Source: an uncultured euryarchaeote (lineage in GTDB: Archaea; Thermoplasmatota; Poseidoniia; Poseidoniales; Thalassarchaeaceae). From it: DNA of 23,336 nt. This document shows, in pieces, positions 15,556 to 23,336 of this stretch (position 1 is the stretch's first letter; each line of letters begins with the position of its first letter). Made by a program: the position numbers and the translations under genes. The notes beneath the pieces are model-generated. The model saw only the letters and a list, made by a program, of their open reading frames with translations. It was not told the DNA's origin and ran no database searches. The stretch spans positions 1-23,336 of the forward strand of contig CALCOR010000371.1 in assembly GCA_937897085.1 (NCBI GenBank), read 5' to 3'.

Positions 15556-15735
15556 ATGAGCAAGGGTACACCGAGCATGGGCAAGCGCCAGAAGAGCACC
15601 CACATCCGCTGTCGACGCTGTGGCCGACACTCATATCACAAGCAGAAGCGCAAGTGCTCCTCCTGCGGATACGGCGCGACGGCGCGCCTGAGGGGATTCC
15701 GCTGGGCCAAGCGCAATCGTAGGCCACCGGCGTGA
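15556..15735 (+). CDS. rpl37e: Ribosomal protein L37e
   Basis: A 59-residue zinc-ribbon protein of the large subunit. After [19 protein letters not shown] comes C19-x2-C22 and C34-x2-C37 with GYG directly after, then the basic [13 protein letters not shown] tail. All four zinc ligands are kept, unlike L44e in this window. GGTGAGG lies just before ATG 15556. In many archaea an LSm gene precedes L37e and purF follows. Here purF follows after 68 bases but no LSm gene is present upstream. CTCATAATG near 15506 is a possible TATA-like element about 45 bases before the start. Confidence 0.95.
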   Translation: MSKGTPSMGKRQKSTHIRCRRCGRHSYHKQKRKCSSCGYGATARLRGFRWAKRNRRPPA

Positions 15736-15803
15736 GTAACTGAATCGATTAGTTGCCCAATGTCCAAATACCGACGGCTGGGCGGGCGAAGCGGGGATGC
15801 GAT

Positions 15804-17363
15804 ATGTGCGGCATCATCGGCATCGTGGGAACCCCAGATGCGATGGTCTCATCGCTGATTTATGACGGTCTGCTGGTGCTCCAGCACCGCGGTCAAGACG
15901 CCGCGGGCATAGTCACCTGCGCTCAGGAACAGTTCCACGCGCGCAAGGGGAACGGGCTTGTGCGGGACGTATTCTACAAGCGACACATCGGACGTCTGAC
16001 CGGCTCTATGGGCATCGGCCATGTCCGCTACCCGACCGCTGGGACCTGCTCAACGGCCGAAGCGCAACCGCTCTACGTGAACTCACCCTACGGAATCACT
16101 CTGGCGCACAACGGGAACCTGGTCAACGCTGAGGAGCAGGCATACAAACTCTATCAGGATGATCTCAGACACGTGAACACCTCCTCGGATTCGGAGGTCC
16201 TGCTCAACGTTCTGGCACACGAGTTGCAGAAACTCGGGAAGCGGCAGGTGCTCATTGAAGGAGAGACCTATTTCGATGTCAGCCAAGTGTTTCACGCCGT
16301 TCGCGAGGCCCATTACCGCATCAGCGGGGGATACTCCGTCGTCGGCATGATCGCCGGCATGGGTATGTTCGCTTTCCGCGATCAGCACGGCATCCGCCCG
16401 CTGATCTATGGGAAGCGTGAGAGCGAGACTGGAACGGAGTGGTGTGTAGCCTCGGAGTCGGTGGCGCTCGACACGCTCGGATTCGAGATTGTGCGCGATG
16501 TCGAACCGGGAGAGTGCCTTTTCTTCACCATGAACGGAGAGGTCTACGAGATGCCGTGTCATTCGGAACCGAAGCTCAGCCCGTGCATCTTCGAATACGT
16601 CTACTTCGCTCGTCCTGATTCGGTGATCGACGGCATGTCGGTCCATCAGGCGCGCCTGAACCTGGGAGAGCGACTGGCACACAAGTTCGAGCGTCTCAAG
16701 CCGGACCATAGGGTCGATGTCGTGATGCCAGTCCCCGACAGCGGACGCATCGCTGCCATGCAACTAGCCGAAACGCTCGGAGTCCCCTGTCGCGAGGGCT
16801 TCGTCAAGAACCGCTACGTCGGTCGCACATTCATCATGCCTGGACAGGCAGAGAGGCAGGATTCGTTGCGCAAGAAACTCAACCCGATCCCAGCCGAATT
16901 CGAGGGGAAGGTAGTGTTGCTCGTCGATGATTCGATCGTGCGCGGAAACACCTCCCGCAAGATCGTGGATATGGCGCGCGCCGCTGGTGCAAAGAAGGTC
17001 TACTTCGCCTCGTCCGCCCCGCCGCTGATTCACCCCAACGTCTACGGAATCGACATGCCGGCTCGCTCAGAGTACATCGCCCACGGGAAGACATCTGATG
17101 AGATCGGTCAAGCCATCGGCGCTGACTTCCTGCTCTACCAGGACCTCGACGACCTGATCGCCGCGTGCAGCGGGGGAAGCATCGACATCGACAGTTTCGA
17201 CACATCCTGCTTCTCTGGAGAATACGTCACCGGTGATGTCACTGAGAAGTACTTGGCACTGCTCGAGGCCAGGCGCAATGACGCAGCCAAGATAGAGAGA
17301 GAGAACGGCATCAACGATGAGCCGATTGATGACGACAACATCGAACTGCACAACGAGGAATGA
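15804..17363 (+). CDS. purF: Amidophosphoribosyltransferase PurF, E. coli (cluster-less) type
   Basis: A 519-residue enzyme for the first step of purine synthesis: PRPP plus glutamine gives phosphoribosylamine. It starts MCGIIGIVG with the nucleophile Cys2 and no propeptide, so it fits the Ntn glutaminase class. LQHRGQDAAGI and IGHVRYPTAG follow in the glutaminase domain, then the PRPP loop VLLVDDSIVRGNTS (371-384). In the Fe-S form (B. subtilis) four cysteines bind a cluster; here the second is Asn (HPNVYGIDMP) and the third is Asp (FDTSC). NVYGIDMP, GFVKNRYVGRTFIMPGQ and the ending IELHNEE strongly resemble E. coli PurF, not the Fe-S type expected in archaea. Lateral origin is likely. ATG 15804 is fixed by Cys2. 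Confidence 0.96.
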   Translation: MCGIIGIVGTPDAMVSSLIYDGLLVLQHRGQDAAGIVTCAQEQFHARKGNGLVRDVFYKRHIGRLTGSMGIGHVRYPTAGTCSTAEAQPLYVNSPYGITLAHNGNLVNAEEQAYKLYQDDLRHVNTSSDSEVLLNVLAHELQKLGKRQVLIEGETYFDVSQVFHAVREAHYRISGGYSVVGMIAGMGMFAFRDQHGIRPLIYGKRESETGTEWCVASESVALDTLGFEIVRDVEPGECLFFTMNGEVYEMPCHSEPKLSPCIFEYVYFARPDSVIDGMSVHQARLNLGERLAHKFERLKPDHRVDVVMPVPDSGRIAAMQLAETLGVPCREGFVKNRYVGRTFIMPGQAERQDSLRKKLNPIPAEFEGKVVLLVDDSIVRGNTSRKIVDMARAAGAKKVYFASSAPPLIHPNVYGIDMPARSEYIAHGKTSDEIGQAIGADFLLYQDLDDLIAACSGGSIDIDSFDTSCFSGEYVTGDVTEKYLALLEARRNDAAKIERENGINDEPIDDDNIELHNEE

Positions 17364-17439
17364 TTCGCGGCCCCTCCGGGGTGTCACCTGAACGCCGAGA
17401 GGTCAATGAAGGGCTGGCCAATCGCTGTGTGGTGCGACG

Positions 17440-18312
17440 ATGCAGCGTTGGATAGTGCGAATGGCTGAGATTCAACTAAAATCGCGTCCGGTTCGTCGCC
17501 ATATGCGCATCGCTATGGAGCGACAACTGAAGGCGCAGGCGAAACTGCGCGGCGTCGAACTTTCGCTGCAACCATGGCATGGGCTCTTGCTGGCACACGC
17601 GCCGGACGACTCCGACCCCGAGGCTGCCGCCGACGCCTTTCGGCACACCTTCGGAATCGTCGCCATCGACCCGGCCGAGCAGGTGGATGCGGCTCCCGAA
17701 TCCGTCGCAGACGTGCTCGAGGCGAGAGGGTTCCCAGAGGAAGTGGGTAGCACATTCGCCATCCGTTGCCGCAGGCACGGACCGAAAGGAAAGTGGAACA
17801 GCCAGCAGTTCGCTTCCGCACTGGGAGCAGAGGTCCAGAGGAGAGCACCACATCTGGAGGTGGACCTCGGTGAACCAGACTGGGAGGTACGAGTGGCATT
17901 GATGCCAGATTACGCGTCGGTGCTTGCAGAGAGAATTCCCGGACCTGGGGGTCTTCCCACTGGAGTGCAGGGGAACGTGAGTGCGAAACTGGCTGATGAG
18001 TCGGACTTGCTAGCCGCTTGGCTGGTGATGCGGCGTGGTTGTCGCATCATCCTCGATGACGACGCTGACCCTGCTCTCCGGGCACAACTCACGGATTGGG
18101 ATGCGGCACTCGCCGACGATGAATGGGCGCTGAAGTTGAACAGCGGACCGGGGCCGGGACACGCAGGCAGGGTGTGGGGCCGCGTCGGTGCTGATCTCGA
18201 CGAATTCGAGGCTGCCGATGACCGAAAGGTCCCTCTGGTGCGGCTGGAACCGTTGGCTGGTTGGAGCGAAGGGCAGCTCATCGAGTTGAAGCACCGGTTC
18301 GGGATAGCCTGA
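17440..18312 (+). CDS. ThiI-like THUMP protein with degenerate PP-loop
   Basis: A 290-residue protein related to ThiI, the tRNA 4-thiouridine synthetase (also used in thiazole synthesis). The N-terminus WIVRMAEIQLKSRPVRRHM aligns with the ThiI start (VRYGEIxLKSxxVRR). A THUMP RNA-binding domain follows, ending at DWEVRVAL, then the linker GPGGLPTGVQG (168-178). Where ThiI has the ATP-binding SGGxDS, this protein has ADESDL (185-190); only the Asp is kept. WLVMRRGC (194-201) and the ending VRLEPLAGWSEGQLIELKHRFG still look like PP-loop sequence, so the domain has decayed or changed function. It cannot adenylate tRNA by the ThiI chemistry. Start ATG 17440 is supported by the alignment; ATG 17461 would cut conserved residues. 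Confidence 0.75.
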   Translation: MQRWIVRMAEIQLKSRPVRRHMRIAMERQLKAQAKLRGVELSLQPWHGLLLAHAPDDSDPEAAADAFRHTFGIVAIDPAEQVDAAPESVADVLEARGFPEEVGSTFAIRCRRHGPKGKWNSQQFASALGAEVQRRAPHLEVDLGEPDWEVRVALMPDYASVLAERIPGPGGLPTGVQGNVSAKLADESDLLAAWLVMRRGCRIILDDDADPALRAQLTDWDAALADDEWALKLNSGPGPGHAGRVWGRVGADLDEFEAADDRKVPLVRLEPLAGWSEGQLIELKHRFGIA

Positions 18313-18345
18313 TATGCGAACCTGTACAACCTCGGACCGAATCAC

Positions 18346-19932
18346 ATGCCGATGGTCATCGACCCTCTAGAGGTGCTTCCCGCGAGCACCCAAGTCACTG
18401 CTCTGGCTCTTGCCGCGGATGGCTCGTGGCTCGCCTGGGGAGATGAGCAAGGGAACGTCAGCATCCACCAGAGGGAGGGGGGCGACGCACCGTCATTCAC
18501 AGTAGATGGTGGGGTGTCTCATATCGCCATCTCGGATCAGGGAATGCTCATCGTCGGAAGCCATTCCGGAGACCTGTTCGGTCACGAACGACTCGGCGGA
18601 CGGCGCTGGACCCACAGTCTCGGAGGGGGATGCGACCATCTGGCGGCCTCTGCGAGCGGTGACCTGATCGCCTCCATCGACGGGGCGCGCTTACTGCATC
18701 TGCTCACAAGCGAGGGGAGACTGCTCGGGCATCATCAACAGGGCGAACTCATGCTGCTGGCGGTCGCACCGGACGGACAGTTGGTCGCCGTCGCAGATGA
18801 CGAAGGTAACGTCACCGTCCTCTCCCGGGACGGAGCGGTTCGCTTCCGCCGTGAACAACGGGGAGAGAGTGGAGAGCGGGTGACCGCACTCGAGTTCCTC
18901 GCCGACGGGCACCTGTGCGTCGCGCGCGAGGCGCTCGGAGTCACACTCGGAGACGAGGAGGAGATCGCGCTCGAATGGTGGAATCCACTGGGAACTGAGA
19001 TCGGCAGGGTGGAACTCGGCAGCCGCTGCGAAGTGCTCTCAGCGAGCGGGGATGGAGTCGATGCCGGTCTGTTCGACGGCAAGGTGCTCCACTTCTCCGC
19101 CGACCGTAGCGAATCCCTGCGCCATCGCTCCGCGTACAGCATCAGTGACCTGTCCTCTTCTGGTGACGACCTGCTCGTCGCCTCTTGGTTCCAGGTGCGC
19201 TGCATCGATGCGGCGGGAGATGAGCGGTGGCAGGTCGAGCACGTCGGGCTTACCCAGATGCTGCGGGCCTCGAGTGACGGGAGGATGATCTCCGTAGCCG
19301 GCGACAACCAGAACGACTACACGCGTGAGAATCAGGTGCTGCTGATCGATGCGAACGCAACTCCCTACATGCAGCAGGAGGGCGAGGACATCGATGCCGA
19401 CCTGGCAGCGTTCGGCGGCGAGGAGAGCGAGGACACCGCCCGTATCACTGATGAGACGGCGTACGCCGACACCGGTGGTGCCGCCATGGAGACCCTGCTC
19501 ACTGAGGATGAGTGGAAGGCCTGGTCGGGGGACGGCAGAGGTGGCGATGGAGACAGCAGTCAGCTGCTCGATCTGCTGGAACAGGAGATGACTCTCACCG
19601 ATGCGTCCGAATCGGATGATTTCGACATCATGGAGGGGCTGGCGGACAGCGGTGGCATCGGTAACCTTCCACCTGTATCAGACGCCGGTGAAGACCAGGT
19701 GGTGGCTGCCGACGAAGATGGAACGGTGGTCGTCCTGTTGGATGGAAGCCACTCCTACGATGAGGATGGCGAGATCGTCAAGCACGTCTGGAGGGATGAG
19801 AACAACCGGGTTCTCGGAGAGGTGGCCCAGGTGAAGGTCAAACTCCCCCGTGGCAATCACACGTTCACGCTCACGGTCACCGACAATGATGGTGCCAGCA
19901 CAGGTGACACGATCACCGTTCAGGTCCAGTGA
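18346..19932 (+). CDS. Beta-propeller protein with C-terminal PKD domain
   Basis: A 528-residue protein. Residues 1 to about 345 form repeated four-strand units of the WD40/PQQ-like propeller kind (for example ALALAADGSWLAWGDEQGNV, LAVAPDGQLVAVADDEGNV), about six or seven blades. An acidic linker (about 346-440) follows, with many Asp and Glu and no clear domain. A PKD domain (about 441-528) has PVSDAGEDQVV, LDGSHSYDEDGEIVKHVW and FTLTVTDNDGAS. PKD domains are normally extracellular, but there is no signal peptide or membrane helix. The gene follows the ThiI-like gene by 33 bases and is convergent with the surface protein gene, with one base between stops. No enzymatic function visible; a scaffold or sensor is plausible. 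Confidence 0.82.
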   Translation: MPMVIDPLEVLPASTQVTALALAADGSWLAWGDEQGNVSIHQREGGDAPSFTVDGGVSHIAISDQGMLIVGSHSGDLFGHERLGGRRWTHSLGGGCDHLAASASGDLIASIDGARLLHLLTSEGRLLGHHQQGELMLLAVAPDGQLVAVADDEGNVTVLSRDGAVRFRREQRGESGERVTALEFLADGHLCVAREALGVTLGDEEEIALEWWNPLGTEIGRVELGSRCEVLSASGDGVDAGLFDGKVLHFSADRSESLRHRSAYSISDLSSSGDDLLVASWFQVRCIDAAGDERWQVEHVGLTQMLRASSDGRMISVAGDNQNDYTRENQVLLIDANATPYMQQEGEDIDADLAAFGGEESEDTARITDETAYADTGGAAMETLLTEDEWKAWSGDGRGGDGDSSQLLDLLEQEMTLTDASESDDFDIMEGLADSGGIGNLPPVSDAGEDQVVAADEDGTVVVLLDGSHSYDEDGEIVKHVWRDENNRVLGEVAQVKVKLPRGNHTFTLTVTDNDGASTGDTITVQVQ

Positions 19933-19933
19933 G

Positions 19934-22783
19934 TCAGTCGAAGTGCTGGCTGGCGTACGACCTGGCTTGTTCCGCAGTGTATCCCATGGCGATGAGCTGC
20001 TGCTCATACTGCTGCTGTTCGGGGGAGATCGCGGTCGCCCAGGCCTGTTCATGCATCTGAGCGCTGGAGCCCTTCTTGCCACGGCGCAGCACCATCACCA
20101 ACATCGTCACGATGAGCAGCAGCAGGAGGCCGCCTCCGATTGCTGCCAACATCATCCCATTTTCGCCGCCCAATCCCAAGAAGGAATCGGACTCGTTCTC
20201 ACTGGTGTCAGGTTGTGTGGTTTCGTCAGGATTCTGACCCTCAGGCTCAGGCTGAGGCACGCAACCGGTCTCGTTCACCACGACTCCTGCAGCGGTTCCG
20301 GGGCAGGCATCGTCGGCATCGGGTACGCCGTCGTCATCGCTGTCAGGAATCCAGATCGGGCAACCGGTGCCGTTGGTTCCGCCGGAAACTCCAGCCTCTT
20401 CCGGGCACTGATCTCCTTGAGTGCCCGAGGCGTTGTCACCGAACATGTCGCCATCGGTATCGAGCCACTGCGTGGGGTCGGTGAAGAAATCGTCACCTTG
20501 GTTCGACCAGCCATCGCCATCGAGGTCCTGACAACCGACCAGATCCTCCGTCGAGTCGCCGCCGCTTTCGGGGCAGTCGTCCTCGTCGTTGGGGATGCCG
20601 TCGCGGTCGACGTCATCGGCCCAGAACTCATCGAGGTTGATGATGCTGAAGTTCGCTCCGTAGAGCACGTTGTTCGACTCTTCTTGCTCGGTGACCGCAT
20701 CTGTCGAGTCAATGGTCAACCTGCAGGAGTAGTTGCCCGAAGGGATGTCGTGACCGAGGGTCATGGACCCTGAGGCGGAGATTATCTCTCCGTCGAGTCC
20801 CATCAGCCCGCCGTCATGTGTTCCGTTGAGCAGTTCGACGACTTCAGAGCCGTTCTCAGCGACCAGCGTGAACACCCAGTCGAACGGAGTCGTGCTGGGT
20901 CCGCCCACCGAATCCGCAGTGACACTGAATGTGAACTCGCCCCCCGTCCAAACTTCCGTCGAATCGCCCGGAAGAACCTCGGGGCAGTTCACCTGCGTGG
21001 CAGCGAGGTCGGGCAACGGTGGGTCGATGGAGGCGAGCGAGAGGTTGTATGTTCCCTCTCCACCGTTGGCGTGGACGGTCAGCAGATAGTTGCCGGCAAG
21101 GTCCGCGGGATTGATGGCGCTGGTGTCGAAGTTCAGCGGCTGTCCTGCGGAACTGATGTTCACCAATTGGTTGCCCTGACCATCGGCGATGGACAGCGCG
21201 AAGTCCTGCTCTGAATTCTGGTCGAGCGTGATGTTCACGCCATGCATGCCGGCGAGGTCGAAGGCGTATGCGTCCATCTGGTCCATCTCGTCTAGGCAGC
21301 CCATTCCCGAGGTGGTCGGGTTCACCCCGAGAGTTGGGGCGGTCATCGCAGTGGCACCCGCATCAGCCCCGTTGCCCAGGTCATCCTCGGGCACGCAGTC
21401 GAAGGCTGGAGGTACGGTGCTGCCATTGGTCCAGATGTGCAGCGTGTACGGCCCGGAACCAGAGAACTTCCAGACAACGATGTAGTACGTGCCCCCTAGT
21501 TCGGACCAGTTGGTTCCGATCGTCGAGACGTTCTCGTCAGATTCATCCCAGTTGCTCGATAAGTTGACGAGTTCATCATTCGCGTCGTACAGAGTGAGAT
21601 CGTTGTCCGCACCCATCTGTCCGTCCAGATGGGCTGACAATTCCTGTCCATCGAGTATGTTCACGGCGTAGTAATCAATGTTATCCGAACCTTCGAAGCA
21701 GCCTGTCACGGTCCCCGTGTACTCCGAACCCAGATCGACCGCCGTCCCAGGTTCGTCACCGGCGTCGGTGCCCGTGCCAGCATCAGCAGCTATGTCGGAA
21801 CAACTGACGAAAGTGCCGACAGTGACGTTCGCCGAACTGTACTCGTAGTTGTTGCTCTCGTTGGATTCTGTCAGGTTGTCAAACCCGTCCAACCAGACGA
21901 CCCAGAGGTAGGTGCCGTTGGGAACGTTGTCCGAAATCGTCAGTTCAGTAGCCATCTGCTGGCTCTGGTTGGCCGCCAGCGTTGATCCTTGAGTGGAGAA
22001 CTCATTGCCATAGGAATCCTCGATCAGGTAGAAGTTCCAGGTATCATTTGGATCTTCCAGAGCGAAGAAGATGTCGTAGGTTTCGTTCAGGTCGGCAGGT
22101 CCGTTGTTTGTGACCGTGTAAGTCAGGTTGACCGTGTCACCCACCTCGAACGCGGTCAGGTTGCTGACGACGTTGGAGGGAGACATGTCGGGATGAGGAA
22201 CACTGGCGTTGGTCCACGCATCGAATGAATAGATGCCATCGCCACTGTACTGTTCGACGATGAAGTAGTACGTCCCGGCAACACCCGATGCGCTGGACCC
22301 GGCAGTTGACACCTGTTCAAGCGCACCAATACCCGCCGAATAGTCCAGCATGTTCCCATTCGCATCCTCGAGGTAGATGTCGAAATCGTTGGTCGAGACG
22401 GGTGCTGGAACTGTCAGTTCAAACTCAACGTCATTCCCTGAGGAACTCATCGAGAATGAGTAGTAATCGTAGTAATCGTTGCTGTCGACACACCCTGTAT
22501 TGCCAGTGAAACTCGGGTCAGAGCCGAGAGACTTGGCGGTAGAGTTGCTGTTGCCCGCATCTCCCGGAGTACCGCCGTCATTCTGAACTGAAGGACACGA
22601 AGCGCGTCCGCCCGCACGCGAGGCGATTTTTTTCAACTCGAACTTCTCTGATTCGTTCGTCTGGTCATCTCTTGGACGATCGTCACCAAACCACTCATCC
22701 GGCCCACTGACGACAGCCAGCGGAAGCAGTATGCTTCCGAGCAGCAGCGTCAGCACGAACCAGCCGCGTAACTCAACCTTCAT
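19934..22783 (-). CDS. Large surface protein: signal peptide, 3 PPC, 2 CARDB, TSP3 repeats, TM, cytoplasmic tail
   Basis: A 949-residue secreted, membrane-anchored protein. The signal peptide (1-26) is hydrophobic with a preceding Lys/Arg. Then come a PPC domain (about 61-195), CARDB (197-322), PPC (328-455), PPC (461-590), CARDB (591-715), thrombospondin type 3 calcium repeats (723-842: DRDGIPNDEDDCP, DSDDDGVPDADDACP), and a Thr/Glu/Pro linker. The TM helix is near 876-899, followed by RRGKK. The final 25 residues hold YEQQLIAMGYTAEQARSYAS. Many Asn-X-Ser/Thr sites fit N-glycosylation. Start ATG 22783 is chosen because it begins the signal peptide, with GGTGA just upstream; an ATG at 22858 would put 25 residues in front of it. 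The role is likely cell-surface adhesion or matrix; no catalytic domain is seen. Confidence 0.88.
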   Translation of the reverse strand: MKVELRGWFVLTLLLGSILLPLAVVSGPDEWFGDDRPRDDQTNESEKFELKKIASRAGGRASCPSVQNDGGTPGDAGNSNSTAKSLGSDPSFTGNTGCVDSNDYYDYYSFSMSSSGNDVEFELTVPAPVSTNDFDIYLEDANGNMLDYSAGIGALEQVSTAGSSASGVAGTYYFIVEQYSGDGIYSFDAWTNASVPHPDMSPSNVVSNLTAFEVGDTVNLTYTVTNNGPADLNETYDIFFALEDPNDTWNFYLIEDSYGNEFSTQGSTLAANQSQQMATELTISDNVPNGTYLWVVWLDGFDNLTESNESNNYEYSSANVTVGTFVSCSDIAADAGTGTDAGDEPGTAVDLGSEYTGTVTGCFEGSDNIDYYAVNILDGQELSAHLDGQMGADNDLTLYDANDELVNLSSNWDESDENVSTIGTNWSELGGTYYIVVWKFSGSGPYTLHIWTNGSTVPPAFDCVPEDDLGNGADAGATAMTAPTLGVNPTTSGMGCLDEMDQMDAYAFDLAGMHGVNITLDQNSEQDFALSIADGQGNQLVNISSAGQPLNFDTSAINPADLAGNYLLTVHANGGEGTYNLSLASIDPPLPDLAATQVNCPEVLPGDSTEVWTGGEFTFSVTADSVGGPSTTPFDWVFTLVAENGSEVVELLNGTHDGGLMGLDGEIISASGSMTLGHDIPSGNYSCRLTIDSTDAVTEQEESNNVLYGANFSIINLDEFWADDVDRDGIPNDEDDCPESGGDSTEDLVGCQDLDGDGWSNQGDDFFTDPTQWLDTDGDMFGDNASGTQGDQCPEEAGVSGGTNGTGCPIWIPDSDDDGVPDADDACPGTAAGVVVNETGCVPQPEPEGQNPDETTQPDTSENESDSFLGLGGENGMMLAAIGGGLLLLLIVTMLVMVLRRGKKGSSAQMHEQAWATAISPEQQQYEQQLIAMGYTAEQARSYASQHFD

Positions 22784-22888
22784 GTTCACCAACGGCCGGT
22801 CGAATGTCGCGTGGGTAATCAAGCCATTGCCGGCACGTGCCCGCGCTGACGTGCGCATCCACGCCCTACCGCACCAAGTTCTGTGAAC

Positions 22889-23336
22889 TCAGTCGTAATA
22901 GTGATCCGCGTATGTTTTCGCCTGCTCTGGCGAGTATCCCTGATCGATGAGTTGCTGCTCATATTCCTGCTTGGCAGGAGTGACCACCGTCGGTGTGGGT
23001 TCCTCCACGATTGGTTCTGAGACGATTGGTTCTGAGACAGTGGGGGCTGAGGAGATGGGAGCTGAGTCCGTCTTGCTGGCACTCAGCAACAGTCCGATTT
23101 CATCCTTGGTGATGAACAAGGTCACTATCACGATGATGAGTAGGATGCCACCTGCGGCTGCTGCCAACATCATCACGCTGATTCCTCCTAATCCCCCTCC
23201 TTCACCCGTCGGTTCCGAATCTCCATCGGAGCCTGTGTCTTCATCTTGGGGTAGGTCACAGGCATCACCCACGCCGTCTCCGTCTGCATCCGCCTGATCG
23301 GCATTGGCAGAGTAAGGGCAGTTATCATCGGCGTCA
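22889..23336 (-). CDS. Surface protein with TSP3 repeats, TM helix and conserved tail, 5' truncated
   Basis: The frame is open to the window edge; about 148 residues are visible. They begin in a thrombospondin type 3 repeat (DADDNCPYSANADQADADGD, then GDACDLPQDED). An acidic Gly-rich linker leads to a TM helix starting MMLAAAAGGILLIIVIVTLF, a Ser/Pro/Glu-rich stretch with SEPIV twice, and the tail YEQQLIDQGYSPEQAKTYAD. The helix and tail closely match the neighbouring 949-residue protein (MMLAA at the helix start; YEQQLI-x2-GY-x2-EQA-x2-YA), so the two are paralogs at least at this end. The visible GTG at 23272 is internal, not a start. There are 105 bases to the next minus-strand gene. Confidence 0.85.
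   Translation of the reverse strand, partial: DADDNCPYSANADQADADGDGVGDACDLPQDEDTGSDGDSEPTGEGGGLGGISVMMLAAAAGGILLIIVIVTLFITKDEIGLLLSASKTDSAPISSAPTVSEPIVSEPIVEEPTPTVVTPAKQEYEQQLIDQGYSPEQAKTYADHYYD
23007..23051. repeat. 15-bp tandem repeat in surface protein linker
   Basis: ACGATTGGTTCTGAG occurs at 23007-23021 and again perfectly at 23022-23036, followed by a degenerate third unit (ACAGTGGGGGCTGAG). On the minus strand it encodes the five-residue unit SEPIV between the membrane helix and the conserved tail. The in-frame unit suggests recent expansion of a flexible spacer. Confidence 0.9.

Noticed and set aside
17364..17439. CCCCTCCGGGG hairpin as a terminator after purF
   Set aside because: The stem is only four or five pairs with no T-run and the next gene follows on the same strand after 76 bases; too weak to call.
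19850..20773. Plus-strand open frame of 307 codons
   Set aside because: Antisense to the TSP3 and TM part of the surface protein, whose domains are unambiguous.
10280..23336. A ubiquitin-like signalling system linking the Gly-Gly protein to the UBA-like tails of the surface proteins
   Set aside because: The tail resemblance to UBA is weak, the genes are about 9 kb apart, and no conjugating or activating enzyme is present, so I keep the two observations separate.

Overview
The window looks like chromosomal DNA from a planktonic euryarchaeon of the Marine Group II/III type (Candidatus Poseidoniia, Thermoplasmatota). The archaeal core is plain: an L44e-S27e-aIF2alpha-Nop10-PAC2 translation and proteasome-assembly operon, ABCE1/RLI, L37e, and a tRNA-Ser without encoded CCA. 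Mixed with it are features common in marine surface archaea: large secreted proteins with thrombospondin type 3 calcium repeats, PPC and CARDB domains, squalene/phytoene synthases, and bacterial-looking metabolic genes. The lineage is an inference from gene content. Packing is tight: three convergent pairs have stop codons 0 to 6 bases apart, several junctions are ATGA-type overlaps, many starts carry a Shine-Dalgarno-like GAGG/GGAGG, and 20 of 22 stop codons seen are TGA.

Layout. 1-474: 3' end of a LysE-family exporter. 475-1812 (-): a two-zinc-ribbon protein with a long Gly/Pro/Arg-rich tail. 1987-10069 (+): two tandem squalene/phytoene synthase-family enzymes, ABCE1, and two tandem paralogous nuclease-like proteins with an Fe-S PD-(D/E)XK core and a predicted OB-fold C-terminal region. 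10131-10213 (-): tRNA-Ser(CGA). 10280-10480 (+): a ubiquitin-like SAMP/ThiS-type protein ending in Gly-Gly. 10487-14014 (-): the translation operon, with an AI-2E-family permease at its downstream end. 14170-15479 (+): an overlapping pair of unknown membrane proteins. 15556-19932 (+): L37e, an E. coli-type PurF, a ThiI-like THUMP protein whose PP-loop is destroyed, and a beta-propeller/PKD protein. 19934-23336 (-): two surface proteins, the second cut by the window edge. Both end in a transmembrane helix and a short cytoplasmic tail with nearly the same motif.

How it fits together. The minus-strand operon and L37e serve translation, tRNA-Ser(CGA) reads UCG, and ABCE1 recycles ribosomes. The synthase pair probably feeds squalene or carotenoid synthesis. 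The nuclease pair is the best candidate for an undescribed DNA or RNA processing system. The other points that deserve attention are the ThiI-like protein, the bacterial-type PurF, the L44e lacking three of four zinc cysteines, and the shared surface-protein tail.
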